Position numbers and translations under genes: made by a program
The notes under the pieces: generated by a model
What the model saw: the letters and a program-made list of their open reading frames with translations, nothing else
The model's database searches: none
What the model was told of the DNA's origin: nothing
Shown: positions 33,859-41,716 of the stretch, piece after piece
How positions within the stretch are numbered: position 1 is the first letter of the stretch
Layout of the letters: each line of letters opens with the position of its first letter
Assembly: GCF_000153725.1 (NCBI RefSeq)
Contig: NZ_DS022277.1
Coordinates: 31,242-95,241, forward strand
Direction of reading: 5' to 3'
DNA: 64,000 nucleotides
Source: Salipiger bermudensis HTCC2601
GTDB taxonomy: Bacteria > Pseudomonadota > Alphaproteobacteria > Rhodobacterales > Rhodobacteraceae

Positions 33859-34047
33859 GCGTCACGGGTGTACTGAGACGATAAATGTCCGAGCAGAGGC
33901 GACACGTGCTGCTGAGTAAAGCCACGGCCTCTTATACATAGGAGATGTCCGCATGCCGTGTTGGCTGACTTGAAGTGTCGGCATTCGAGGTCTTGTGTCA
34001 GGGCCGAGGCGGTATATATTTGAGGTATCAAAAAAGAGTATGATTGG

Positions 34048-34302
34048 ATGGTATTGCAAAACCGGCGCAAGACGTCTCTGACCCTTGATGCTGAAGCGCT
34101 CGACCTTGCAAAGGAGCTTGGCCTCAATGTCTCAGCCGTCGCCGAGGCGGCGTTGGTCAAGGCTGTCGCAGCCGCAAGAAGCGAGAAATGGCTTGCCGAA
34201 AACGCGGATGCGTTCACTGCCCAGTCGGACTGGCATGAGCGAAACGGGCACCCCTTGGCTGACATCATCGTCGCTCCCGGAGGATCTTCGTGGAAGAGTT
34301 GA
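34048..34302 (+). CDS. ccdA: type II antitoxin, CcdA family
   Basis: An 84-residue protein with a short beta strand and ribbon-helix-helix start (RRKTSLTLDAEALDLAKELGL, then NVSAVAEAALVKAV) and a toxin-wrapping tail WLAENADAFTAQSDWHERNG, the conserved W-x-EN-x2-A element of CcdA antitoxins. The toxin gene overlaps it by 13 bases. It should neutralise CcdB and autorepress the operon. It sits on the chromosome beside a decayed IS30, in an AT-richer island. Confidence 0.87.
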   Translation: MVLQNRRKTSLTLDAEALDLAKELGLNVSAVAEAALVKAVAAARSEKWLAENADAFTAQSDWHERNGHPLADIIVAPGGSSWKS

Positions 34303-34580
34303 GCCGTTTCGATGTCGCGGAATACAATGGCGTTCTCATGGTCGTCGTCGAAAGCGAACTTCTGCCGCCTGATCCTGCGGTCGTCGTCATTCCCCTTCTT
34401 CCCGACTACCCTGCGGTTCGGCACCTTAATCCCGAGCTCCAGCATGACGGCAAGCGTCTGATCCTTGCGACGAGGCTGATTGCGGCTGTTCGACGGACGA
34501 GTTTGCGCCGAAACGGAACGGTCGCACATCAAGGCGATCTCGTTACGAAAGCTGTCGATGTCCTGATGTCAGGTGTTTAG
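34290..34580 (+). CDS. ccdB: type II toxin, CcdB family
   Basis: A 96-residue CcdB-fold protein starting at GTG 34290 inside the antitoxin gene. Family text includes SRFDVAEYNGVLMVVVESEL near the start, VVVIPLLPDYPAV, a central LNPELQHDGKRLILATRLIAA (strand and hinge) and a C-terminal helix VTKAVDVLMSGV, which in F-plasmid CcdB contacts gyrase (usually WGI at the very end). The terminal GV lacks the tryptophan, so gyrase poisoning is not assured. Length is near the usual 100 residues. Confidence 0.85.
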   Translation: MEELSRFDVAEYNGVLMVVVESELLPPDPAVVVIPLLPDYPAVRHLNPELQHDGKRLILATRLIAAVRRTSLRRNGTVAHQGDLVTKAVDVLMSGV

Positions 34581-34665
34581 TCTATCCAGCCAACACGGCT
34601 TGCGGACATAATCTATCCATAATCCCTATTCTGCGTATAATGGTTTGCTTCACGGGTACGCGCTA

Positions 34666-35810
34666 CCCTCAAGTGCAACTCTCATTAAGAAAACAGTCGG
34701 TTATCTAATGGAGAGAGCCTGCCATGGGAGCGGTATATACGCACTGAACTTCAAGGAACCTGTTCAGATCGAACGTTGGAAGCTCGCGAAAATCCCGGTT
34801 CGGGAGATGGCGCGCGTCCTTCAGCGCTCGAAAGCCACCATCTATCGCGGGATCAAGCGTGACTGGTTCAGCGATGAGTGCCTGCCGGGTTATGATGGCT
34901 ACTACGGCGCCGCCGCGCATCAGCAAGCCGCCAATCGGCGTGCTCGGCAGCGCAAATTGATCCGGCATCCAGAGCTTCGAAATCAGGTCGTCGAGCGGAT
35001 CAAGAACGGCCCCCTCTCGGCAGCATGCTGCGCATGCGCCTGCCGGTCGACGGGACGCCTGCGCAGATCGGCAACCGGCTGGTCCAGGAAGGTGCGTCGC
35101 TTCGGGTCTGTATACCGCTACATCTACTCGAAGGAAGGCAGGGCGCAGGAGCTTTGGTGGTACCTGCCCGAACACCGTAAGGCCCGCCGGCCGCGTCGCG
35201 CCCGGAAGCGCCGGGCTCCAAAATTCGACCGTGATGTCAGTATCCTGTTGCGCCCGGATGATGTCGCACACCGCAGGGAATTCGGTCACTGGGAAGGCGA
35301 TTTGATACTGTTCAAGCGATCCCTTGGTCCGACCAACGTCACCTCTCTTGTCGAACGCGTCAGCAGGTTCACCGTGCTGCTGAAGAATGCGAACAGGCGC
35401 ACGAAACCGGTCATGAAGCAGATTGCGAAGGCGGTGCGGGATCTTCCCGTGGCGGGCCGCAGATCCATCACCTTCGACCGCGGCACGGAGTTCGTGTCAT
35501 GGCCGCACCTGCAGGCCCAGCTCGGAACCCAGACCTGGTTCTGCGACCCCTCCTCGCCCTGGCAGAAAGGCACAGTCGAGAACACCAACCGCCGGCTCCG
35601 GCGCTGGCTTCCAAGGCAGCGCGACGTCGCGGCCATGACGGAGCTCGAGCTGAAGCAACTCTGCGACCAGCTCAACAACACGCCTCGCAAATGCCTCGGA
35701 TGGCGGACCCTGGCCGAGGTCTTCCGCGAAAAGATGCTGGAGGAAATCGGCCGACGCCCCTACCGTCCCAAGCCATGGAAATCGCGCTTTGAGTAGCGTG
35801 CACAATTGGG
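34666..35810 (+). mobile_element. decayed IS30-family insertion sequence
   Basis: The element carries one transposase frame. Likely ends are imperfect: CCCTCAAGTGCA at the left (34666) and the reverse complement CCCAATTGTGCA at the right (35799-35810) share the CCC and GTGCA blocks. About 1.15 kb is normal for IS30. It has damaged the N-terminus and middle of its transposase, so it is probably immobile. The right end lies inside a truncated MBL-fold gene and the left borders the ccdAB module. Confidence 0.65.
34724..35796 (+). pseudogene. IS30-family transposase, frameshifted
   Basis: The natural start appears to be ATG 34724 (MGAVYT), but a base is missing near 34742, so this frame stops at once; the rest is read in a second frame as LNFKEPVQIERWKLAKIPVR, the IS30 helix-turn-helix. 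Between 35011 and 35110 the open frame turns into cysteine- and arginine-rich nonsense, while another frame reads TPAQIGNRLVQEGASLRV, so two compensating changes lie there. From YRYIYSKEG onward the DDE domain is intact (FGHWEGDLI, ITFDRGTEF, KGTVENTNRR). The enzyme is most likely inactive. Confidence 0.8.
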
Positions 35811-35959
35811 TTGAAGAAGCGCGTGCCGTCGAAATGATCGCTCACCGGGCCGCTGTAATACGGGTTGCGCGAAACTTGCGCGCAGGAGGCAAAGAGCCCA
35901 CCGACAGCGCCAAGACCGAGCGCCGCGGCGCCGGAACGAAAGAGAGTGCGTCGGTTCAT
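35808..35959 (-). pseudogene. 5' fragment of an MBL-fold (NAPE-PLD-like) lipoprotein gene, truncated at the IS30 end
   Basis: The minus-strand frame from ATG 35959 encodes MNRRTLFRSGAAALGLGAVG, a lipoprotein-like signal with a lipobox-like LFASC, followed by NPYYSGPVSDHFDGTRFFNP, the characteristic start of NAPE-PLD-like MBL-fold hydrolases. The frame then enters the IS30 end. The remaining 300 or so residues are not found on the far side of the IS, so this is a truncated remnant created by a rearrangement rather than a simple insertion. Confidence 0.7.
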
Positions 35960-36041
35960 CGGCTGGCCTTCTTGGCGAACCCGAAAATGCCCTCGCCCCA
36001 GGATTTGGGACGAGGGCCGGAATGGACTGGTCGAAAACAGC

Positions 36042-36812
36042 TCAGAGAAATTGGCCGTTATCCACTTGGATGACCTGCCCTGTGACGGCGCGACCCATGT
36101 CGGAGGCAAGGTAGAGCGCCGCGTAGGCCTGGTCGATAGGTTCGGTGCCCGGAACGGTGGTGTTGGTGTACTTGTCGGAGAATTCCAGCATCTCGCCGCC
36201 GCCTTCCTGTTCACCGGCGGCCCAGGCGCGCGCCGCGTCGGTGTCGGTCACGCCTGGTGCGATGGCGTTGCAGCGGATCTTGGTGCCCGAGAGGCGCATG
36301 GCGATGTTGAGGGTCATGGTGTTGATGCCGCCCTTGGTGGTCGTGTAGGCGACGCCGCAGATCGGCGTGGTGCCATTCACCGAGCTCACGTTGATGATCC
36401 GGCCCTCGTTGCGCGGCATCATGTGGTTGACCGCCTCGCGGCAGAAGCGGAACGGGCCCGCGAGGTTGATCTGCATGATCTCGTCGAAATGCTCGGTCGA
36501 GGTCTTCTCGATGGCGTACATCTCGCCGACACCGGCGTTGTTCACAAGGATGTCGACCTGGCCGAAGGCGTCAATTGCCTCCTTGAACACGCGCGCCGGC
36601 GCTTCGGGATCGGCGCTGTCGGCCACCACGGCCAGCGCCCGTCCGCCATCTCTGGCGTTGATCGTCGCGACGGCGTCCTCGAGCGCATCCTTGCCGCGCG
36701 CGGTCATCACCACGTTGGCGCCTTCCTCGGCATAGAGCTCGGCAATGGCGAGGCCGATGCCCTTGCTTGCCCCGGTCACAATGGCGGTCTTGCCGGTCAG
36801 AAGCTGTTTCAT
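36042..36812 (-). CDS. short-chain dehydrogenase/reductase (FabG-like)
   Basis: A 256-residue SDR. The cofactor motif is TGASKGIGLAIAEL (TGxxxGxG, near residue 14), NNAGVG lies near 90, and the catalytic set is the serine in INVSSVNG and the Y-x3-K in YTTTKGG near 155. The cofactor preference is unclear (AR after the second strand favours NADP). The substrate is an alcohol or ketone that cannot be named. It stands between the truncated MBL gene and the DUF2255-family gene, in the rearranged region; the ATG at 36812 begins the SDR sequence. Confidence 0.87.
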   Translation of the reverse strand: MKQLLTGKTAIVTGASKGIGLAIAELYAEEGANVVMTARGKDALEDAVATINARDGGRALAVVADSADPEAPARVFKEAIDAFGQVDILVNNAGVGEMYAIEKTSTEHFDEIMQINLAGPFRFCREAVNHMMPRNEGRIINVSSVNGTTPICGVAYTTTKGGINTMTLNIAMRLSGTKIRCNAIAPGVTDTDAARAWAAGEQEGGGEMLEFSDKYTNTTVPGTEPIDQAYAALYLASDMGRAVTGQVIQVDNGQFL

Positions 36813-36861
36813 GATTTTCGTCCTATCGTGTGGGGCGCGGCACCGGGCCGGCCCCAAAGTT

Positions 36862-37239
36862 TCAATCGGTTTCGGCCGGCGCGACCCGCACGGTCGCGGC
36901 GCGTGCCCGCTCGGAAACCATCGGTGCGAGGTAGCGGCTGTGGCCGTATTTCGCCCGGTAGGCCTCGTCGATGCAGTCGTTGAGCGCCGGGTCCGCGGCA
37001 TCGAAGACAACGTCGCGGGTCATCCCTGCCACGCTGATCTGGCCGGCCTTCTGTTGCAGAGCAGCGCGGAACCAGCTTGACCCGGGGCCACTATATGCGC
37101 GCACGTAGAGCGCGCCCTCCACCACCACGGACCAGATGAAGGTCGGCGTGCCCGTGGTCCGGCCGTCCTCGCGCAGCGGCGCGATGCGGAAATCATCCGC
37201 CACCGCGATCCGCTCGAGTTCGCTGTTGCTCCAGCCCAT
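36862..37239 (-). CDS. DUF2255-family protein
   Basis: A 125-residue protein. MGWSNSELERIAVADDFRIA, then TPTFIWSVVVEGALYVRAYSG and GSSWFRAALQQKAGQI, is the usual text of DUF2255 proteins, small beta-barrel (flavin reductase/pyridoxamine-oxidase-like split-barrel) proteins often encoded beside SDR enzymes. The ATG at 37239 is chosen because the family begins there. It lies 49 bases upstream of the SDR start, so both likely form one transcript. A reductase-partner role is plausible but unproven. Confidence 0.75.
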   Translation of the reverse strand: MGWSNSELERIAVADDFRIAPLREDGRTTGTPTFIWSVVVEGALYVRAYSGPGSSWFRAALQQKAGQISVAGMTRDVVFDAADPALNDCIDEAYRAKYGHSRYLAPMVSERARAATVRVAPAETD

Positions 37240-37372
37240 GGTGCCCTCCGGGTTTGTTGCTCTGTGGATAAGGATATGGCGTTGAAATCGCCGGGAATTA
37301 GCTCTCGGACAATCACGCCGGCCATGATGAATATTCATGAAACCGTTTCGGGCCTTGCCAACTTTGCCTGGC

Positions 37373-37636
37373 TCAATCCGCCGCCACGCGAACGCGGTCA
37401 CACATCAGCCAGATCACTACGAAGCCCACGAAGGCCCGCACCGCGCCGGCCACGGGCACCGAGGCACAGCGCCACCAGCCCGCCCTGAGCGCGAGCCCGC
37501 CGATCCCGGCGCCGACGGCGTTGCCGAGGCTGAAAGCGGCGATGGTCATCGAGGCCGGCGCGTCGGAGGCCGCGTGCATCGCGCGCATCTGCAGCGCCGG
37601 GAGGCAGGCGAAAGCGCACATAGCTGGCGCGAACCA
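37373..37636 (-). pseudogene. C-terminal fragment of an MFS transporter
   Basis: On the minus strand the frame from about 37636 to TGA at 37373 reads FACLPALQMRAMHAASDAPA, then AFSLGNAVGAGIGGLALRAG and a last hydrophobic helix, VRAFVGFVVIWLMC. This matches the last third of sugar-efflux (AraJ-like) DHA1 MFS permeases (the G-N-A-x-G-A motif lies in TM11). The first two thirds are missing; the sequence before residue 50 is unrelated. It is a truncated remnant. Confidence 0.6.
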
Positions 37637-37648
37637 CTGGTCGATTTC

Positions 37649-37802
37649 AGGGCCAGCGGTCTGGCGCTCGCGCCGAAATTTGCTGTCGGCCCCTCTCGTG
37701 ACACTGCCTTTGGCTATGCACTGCCGGGCAGCGGACGGCGCCCTCGGATTCTGGAAAGCGATGGATGAGGTCTTCCCCCGCACACGCCATCAGCGTTGCT
37801 GA
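37649..37802 (+). pseudogene. IS256-family transposase fragment
   Basis: Two pieces of IS256 (mutator) transposase text appear: SGLALAPKFAVG in one frame (from 37649) and DGALGFWKAMDEVFPRTRHQ in another, ending at TGA 37802. In intact IS256 proteins these are adjacent (G-DGALGFWKAL). About 45 bases of foreign DNA lie between them and the rest of the transposase is absent, so this is a relic. Confidence 0.6.
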
Positions 37803-37908
37803 AAAAAATACGCCGCGAAGCTGATTGTCTTCCCCCTGATCAAGCCGCGTCACCCAAACGAAAGCTCCGGGAGTCATCTCACGCAGCTCAAATCGATGGA
37901 TCCTGAGC

Positions 37909-38065
37909 CTATTACGGCGCTGCCGCGTATCGGAAAGCCGCCAATCGGCGTGCTCGGCAGCGCAAATTGATCCGGCATCCAGCGCCTCGAAATCAGGATA
38001 TCGAGCGGGTCAAGAGTGGCACCTCTCGGCAGGATGCTGCGCTAGAGCATGGCGGTCGACGGGAC
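37909..38065 (+). mobile_element. partial copy of the IS30 transposase gene
   Basis: This 157-base stretch matches the IS30 copy at 34899-35055 with 48 consecutive identical bases (37935-37982 equal to 34925-34972) and scattered differences elsewhere. One of these is the absence of an extra C found at 35011-35014. Only a middle slice of the gene remains. Its end overlaps the last codons of the aminotransferase gene. Confidence 0.8.
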
Positions 38066-39241
38066 TGAACGCACAGACAGGTCAGCACAGAGAGCGTCTA
38101 CGCGCCGCGCCGCCTCTTCAAGCTCCGCATCCGGGACGGTCAGCGCAACCCGCACCAGCCCATCGCCGTTGCCGCCAAATGCACTGCCTGGCATCACCGC
38201 CACCCCCTGCTCGTCCAGCAGCCTCCAGGCAAAGGCCTCGCCATTCAGCCCGGTGCCCGCGACGTCGAGCATCAGGAACATGCCGCCCCGGGGCATCTGC
38301 ACGGAGAGGCCCGGCACCGCGTTCAGCCGATCACAGAGCATCCGCGCGCGCCGTCCGAAGGCCTCGCGCATCCGCGCCGACGTGTCGAAATCGCCGCGCA
38401 GCGCGGCCTCGGTCATGTCGGCGATGAACGGCTGGTTGCCGAACAGCATCGTTTCGGAAATCGGCAGCAGCGCGGCGCAGAACTCCGCCGGTCCAATGGC
38501 CCAGCCGCTGCGGAAGCCGGTGGCCGCGTGGCTCTTGGAGATCGAAGACACCACCACGACACGCTCGCGCAGTGACTCGATCTCCAGCGGCGACGTGAAG
38601 CTGCCCTCGAAGATCAGCTCAGCGTAAACCTCGTCGCAGACGATCCACAGATCGTGCTCGGCGCAGATCGTCCCCAGCTTTTCCAGCGTCGCGCGGTCAA
38701 TCACCGCGCCGGTCGGGTTGTGCGGCGTGTTGAGCAGCAGCACGCGGCTGTCGGGCGTGATCGCCGCGCGCAGGTCCGCAGGCTGCAGCACGAAATCCCG
38801 CTCCATGTGCAGCGGCACCGCCTGCACGTGACCGCCCGCGGCGGACACCACGCCCTCGTAGGTGGCGTAGTAGGGATCACCGATCAGCACCCCCTCGCCC
38901 GGCCCGACGAGCCCCAGCATCACCGCGAAGAGCGCGGTTTGCGTGCCGGGAAAGCACAGCACGTTCTCGGCGCCAATCTGTGGATGGCGCGGGCGGTAGG
39001 CCTCGACCAGCGCATCGACCAGCCCGGGCTCGCCGCGCCCGTTGGAGTACTGCGTGCGGCCAGCGCGCAGCGAGGCGACGCAGTGCTCAATCAGTTCAGG
39101 CGCGGGCGAGATGTCGGGCTCGCCGATGGTCAGTTCGAGAATCTCTTCGCCCGCATCGCGCCGGGCGCGCGCGGCGTTGTGCACGGCCCACTTGTCCCCT
39201 CCTAGGGTGCGCAGGCGTTCGGTGATCGCGGCATACCGCAT
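38042..39241 (-). CDS. PLP-dependent class I/II aminotransferase
   Basis: A 399-residue fold-type I enzyme. PLP contacts are N175 (TPHNPTGAV), D203 and Y206 (VCDEVYAELI), Schiff-base K236 (SSISKSHAATGFRSGW) and the alpha-carboxylate-binding R near 366. The sequence belongs to the aspartate/aromatic-like aminotransferases (class I gamma). The last 7 residues (VPSTAML) are encoded by the IS30 remnant, so the natural C-terminal tail was replaced. It is separated by one base from the TetR gene and probably transaminates the amino acid imported by the ABC system upstream. Confidence 0.87.
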   Translation of the reverse strand: MRYAAITERLRTLGGDKWAVHNAARARRDAGEEILELTIGEPDISPAPELIEHCVASLRAGRTQYSNGRGEPGLVDALVEAYRPRHPQIGAENVLCFPGTQTALFAVMLGLVGPGEGVLIGDPYYATYEGVVSAAGGHVQAVPLHMERDFVLQPADLRAAITPDSRVLLLNTPHNPTGAVIDRATLEKLGTICAEHDLWIVCDEVYAELIFEGSFTSPLEIESLRERVVVVSSISKSHAATGFRSGWAIGPAEFCAALLPISETMLFGNQPFIADMTEAALRGDFDTSARMREAFGRRARMLCDRLNAVPGLSVQMPRGGMFLMLDVAGTGLNGEAFAWRLLDEQGVAVMPGSAFGGNGDGLVRVALTVPDAELEEAARRVDALCADLSVRSVPSTAML

Positions 39242-39242
39242 G

Positions 39243-39905
39243 TCAGCTCCTTTCGTCTTCGAGCGCCAAATGGCGCGTCAGCGTTGTGTCGGGCAGGCGA
39301 AGGATGCCCTCGGCAGCGCCGAGCGCGATGGCCGGAAGCCGCCGCGCGTCGTAGAGCCCGTGGCCCAGCGAGCCCTCGATCCACAGGCCGTCGATCAGCC
39401 CGTTGAGCGCGATGGCGAGCTGCTTGCACCGCGACGGGTCCGCCGGGCCGCCCTGCGCCACCAGCACCGGGTGGATTCGCGCCTCGAGCAGATCGAGGAA
39501 CTCCCGGTAGCCCTCGCGATGGATGTCGGCATAGGCCGGATCGACGCGCACACGCCCCACGAAGGTGGCCCAGAGCGAGACCTTCACCCCCGACAGGCTC
39601 GGCGACGCGAAGTTTGCCGCGATGACTTCCGCCAGCGCCGCCTCGGGCGACTGCTCATCCCCGGCCCCGGAATCTTCAGCGGCGGCAGTCATCTGACCCA
39701 TCAGGTAGGCATAGGCCGCACGCACCATCTCGTCCTTCGACGGGAAGTAGTGCCGGATCAGGCCCGCCGAGACCCCGGCCCGCTCGGCGATTTGCCGCGC
39801 CCCGGCCCGGTCGAGCCCGAGATCGGCGACGCAGGACAGCGTCGCCTCCAGCAGGTCGGTGCGGCGACGGTCCTGTGACAGGCGGCTGTAGGCACGCCGG
39901 GTCAC
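39243..39905 (-). CDS. TetR-family regulator (BetI-like)
   Basis: A 220-residue TetR protein. The helix-turn-helix is ARQIAERAGVSAGLIRHYFP, followed by SKDEMVRAAYAYLMGQM; the C-terminal domain has the WATFVGRVRVDPAYADIHRE and GLIDGLWIEGSLG text of the BetI C-terminal ligand domain family. It is divergent from the ABC transporter operon and in one unit with the aminotransferase. A GTACAACAG element lies in the divergent gap and recurs as a full palindrome upstream of the GhrA-like gene, so this is the most likely regulator of both. Confidence 0.86.
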   Translation of the reverse strand: MTRRAYSRLSQDRRRTDLLEATLSCVADLGLDRAGARQIAERAGVSAGLIRHYFPSKDEMVRAAYAYLMGQMTAAAEDSGAGDEQSPEAALAEVIAANFASPSLSGVKVSLWATFVGRVRVDPAYADIHREGYREFLDLLEARIHPVLVAQGGPADPSRCKQLAIALNGLIDGLWIEGSLGHGLYDARRLPAIALGAAEGILRLPDTTLTRHLALEDERS

Positions 39906-39985
39906 GCCCAGCCTCTCGCCGCAAAACGCATCATGTCGAGCGTGTTCCGTATCGTCACTTTGACTTCCTCGTCGATATTTGTTTT

Positions 39986-40000
39986 ACAGTCGTACAACAG
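39986..40000. promoter_or_regulatory. operator-like element ACA-N3-GTACAACAG
   Basis: ACAGTCGTACAACAG lies between the divergent TetR and ABC-transporter operons, 25 bases after a TTGACT (39960) -35-like box. Its GTACAACAG 9-mer and the ACA three bases earlier are repeated exactly at 44291-44305. A shared operator for the TetR regulator is inferred. Confidence 0.5.
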
Positions 40001-40059
40001 CGAAGAAATTGCAAGGGAAGAGCCACCCGGGAACGCCCGGATTTGGCAGAGGGACAGCC

Positions 40060-40833
40060 ATGAACGACGCCACGCCGGCGGTAGAAATCCGCGACCTGCA
40101 CAAGCGCTTCGGACATCTTGAGGTGCTCAAGGGCATCTCGCTCACCGCCCGCCCCGGCGACGTGGTGGCGGTGATCGGCGGCTCGGGCTCTGGCAAGTCC
40201 ACGATGCTGCGCTGCATCAATATGCTCGAGACCCCGAGCGCCGGAGACATCGCCATTCACGGCGAGACCTATGCGATGCGCCCCACCCGTGACGGCGGCC
40301 TCGAACCGGCGGACCGCCGACAGCTGCAACGCATCCGCGCGCAACTCGGCATGGTGTTCCAGAACTTCAACCTGTGGCCGCATCGCACCGTGCTCGGCAA
40401 CGTGATCGAAGTGCCGGTGCAGGTGCTGGGCATATCCCGGGACGAGGCCGTCGCCCGCGCCCGGCAGGTGCTCGACCGCGTCGGCCTCGCCGAGAAGGAA
40501 GACGCCTATCCCGCACACATGTCCGGCGGTCAGCAGCAACGCTGCGCCATCGCGCGAGTGCTGGCGGTCGAGCCGCTGGCGATGCTCTTCGACGAGCCGA
40601 CCTCAGCGCTCGACCCGGAGCTGGTCGGCGAGGTGCTCAACGTGATCCGCGACCTCGCCGCCGAGAAGCGCACGATGATCCTCGTCACGCACGAGATGAG
40701 CTTCGCCCGCGATGTCGCCAGCCACGTCGTCTACCTGAAGGACGGCCGCATCGAGGAGCAGGGCCCGCCCGAGCAGATCTTCGGAGATCCGCGCTCGCCG
40801 CACCTTCAGCAATTCATCCGCTCGATCGCCTGA
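40060..40833 (+). CDS. polar amino acid ABC transporter ATP-binding protein (HisP/GlnQ type)
   Basis: A 257-residue ATPase. Walker A is IGGSGSGKST (near residue 39), the Q-loop is VFQNFNLWPHRTVLGNVIEVP, the signature is MSGGQQQRCAIARVL and Walker B is AMLFDEPTSALDP. It is the first gene of a four-gene uptake operon (ATPase, binding protein, two permeases) and starts at an ATG preceded by GAGGGA. The VIEVPVQVLG stretch is typical of HisP/ArtP-type ATPases. Confidence 0.93.
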   Translation: MNDATPAVEIRDLHKRFGHLEVLKGISLTARPGDVVAVIGGSGSGKSTMLRCINMLETPSAGDIAIHGETYAMRPTRDGGLEPADRRQLQRIRAQLGMVFQNFNLWPHRTVLGNVIEVPVQVLGISRDEAVARARQVLDRVGLAEKEDAYPAHMSGGQQQRCAIARVLAVEPLAMLFDEPTSALDPELVGEVLNVIRDLAAEKRTMILVTHEMSFARDVASHVVYLKDGRIEEQGPPEQIFGDPRSPHLQQFIRSIA

Positions 40834-40869
40834 TCGCGCGACACCAAGACACCAAACAGAGGAGACACC

Positions 40870-41646
40870 ATGTTCAAGACACTCGCGCTCGCCGCCACTG
40901 CCGCCGCCGCGCTCGCCGCCCCGGCCCTCGCGGACCCCTACAAGGTCGGTATCGCCGCCGAGCCCTATCCGCCCTTCTACAGCCCCGACTCGAGCGGGAA
41001 CTGGAGCGGCTGGGAGATCGACTTCGCCGATGCGCTCTGCGCCGAGATCGAGGCCGACTGCGTGATCACCCCGGTGGCCTGGGATGGCATCATCCCGGCG
41101 CTCAACACCGGCAAGATCGACATGATCGTCGCCTCCATGAGCATTACCGAGGAGCGCGCCAAGCAGATCGCCTTCTCCGACAAATACTATGACACGCCGA
41201 CCGGCGTGATCGCCCTGAAGGAGACCGAGATCCAGCCCTCCGCCGAAGGCATCGAGGGCGCCTATCTCGGCGTCTCGGTGGGCACCATCCACGAGACTTA
41301 CGCCCGCGCGCATTTCTCCGAGGCCGCCGCGGATATCCGCAGCTACCCGACGGTGGACGAAGAGCTGCAGGACCTGGCGGCGGGCCGCATCGACGCGGTG
41401 GTCGGCGACATGCTGGCGCTGATGCCGTTCCTCGAGAGCGACGCCGGCGAAGCCTGTTGCGAGTATCGCGGCGCGGTCGAGAGCGACCCGTCGATCCTCG
41501 GCAACGGCGTTGGTGTGGGCCTGCGCAAGGAGGACACCGACCTGCTGGAACGGGTGAACTCCGGCATCGCGGCAATCCGTGAAAACGGCACCTACGACGC
41601 ACTGTCCGAGCCCTACTTCGCGGGTTTCGACATCTACGGCAGCTGA
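40870..41646 (+). CDS. polar amino acid ABC transporter substrate-binding protein
   Basis: A 258-residue periplasmic protein (HisJ/ArgT family) with a signal peptide (cleavage at PALA-DPYK, residue 21). AAEPYPPFYSPDSSGNWSGW and EIDFADALCAEIEADC are the family start, and WDGIIPALNTGKIDMIVASMSITEER follows (binding of the alpha-amino and carboxylate groups). It begins 36 bases after the ATPase gene and is followed by a 10-bp hairpin, as usual for binding-protein genes. Which amino acid is bound is not clear from sequence. Confidence 0.9.
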   Translation: MFKTLALAATAAAALAAPALADPYKVGIAAEPYPPFYSPDSSGNWSGWEIDFADALCAEIEADCVITPVAWDGIIPALNTGKIDMIVASMSITEERAKQIAFSDKYYDTPTGVIALKETEIQPSAEGIEGAYLGVSVGTIHETYARAHFSEAAADIRSYPTVDEELQDLAAGRIDAVVGDMLALMPFLESDAGEACCEYRGAVESDPSILGNGVGVGLRKEDTDLLERVNSGIAAIRENGTYDALSEPYFAGFDIYGS

Positions 41647-41657
41647 GCCGTCTTTCC

Positions 41658-41683
41658 GGGCCGCGACGCGAGAGTCGCGGCCC
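41658..41683 (+). terminator. hairpin between binding-protein and permease genes
   Basis: A perfect 10-bp stem GGGCCGCGAC / GTCGCGGCCC with the loop GCGAGA, 11 bases after the binding-protein stop. No T-run follows, so it most likely shields the upstream message from 3' decay and reduces read-through into the permeases. Confidence 0.65.
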
Positions 41684-41716
41684 GATCTCTGCAACAACAC
41701 GGGACACAGCCGCACG

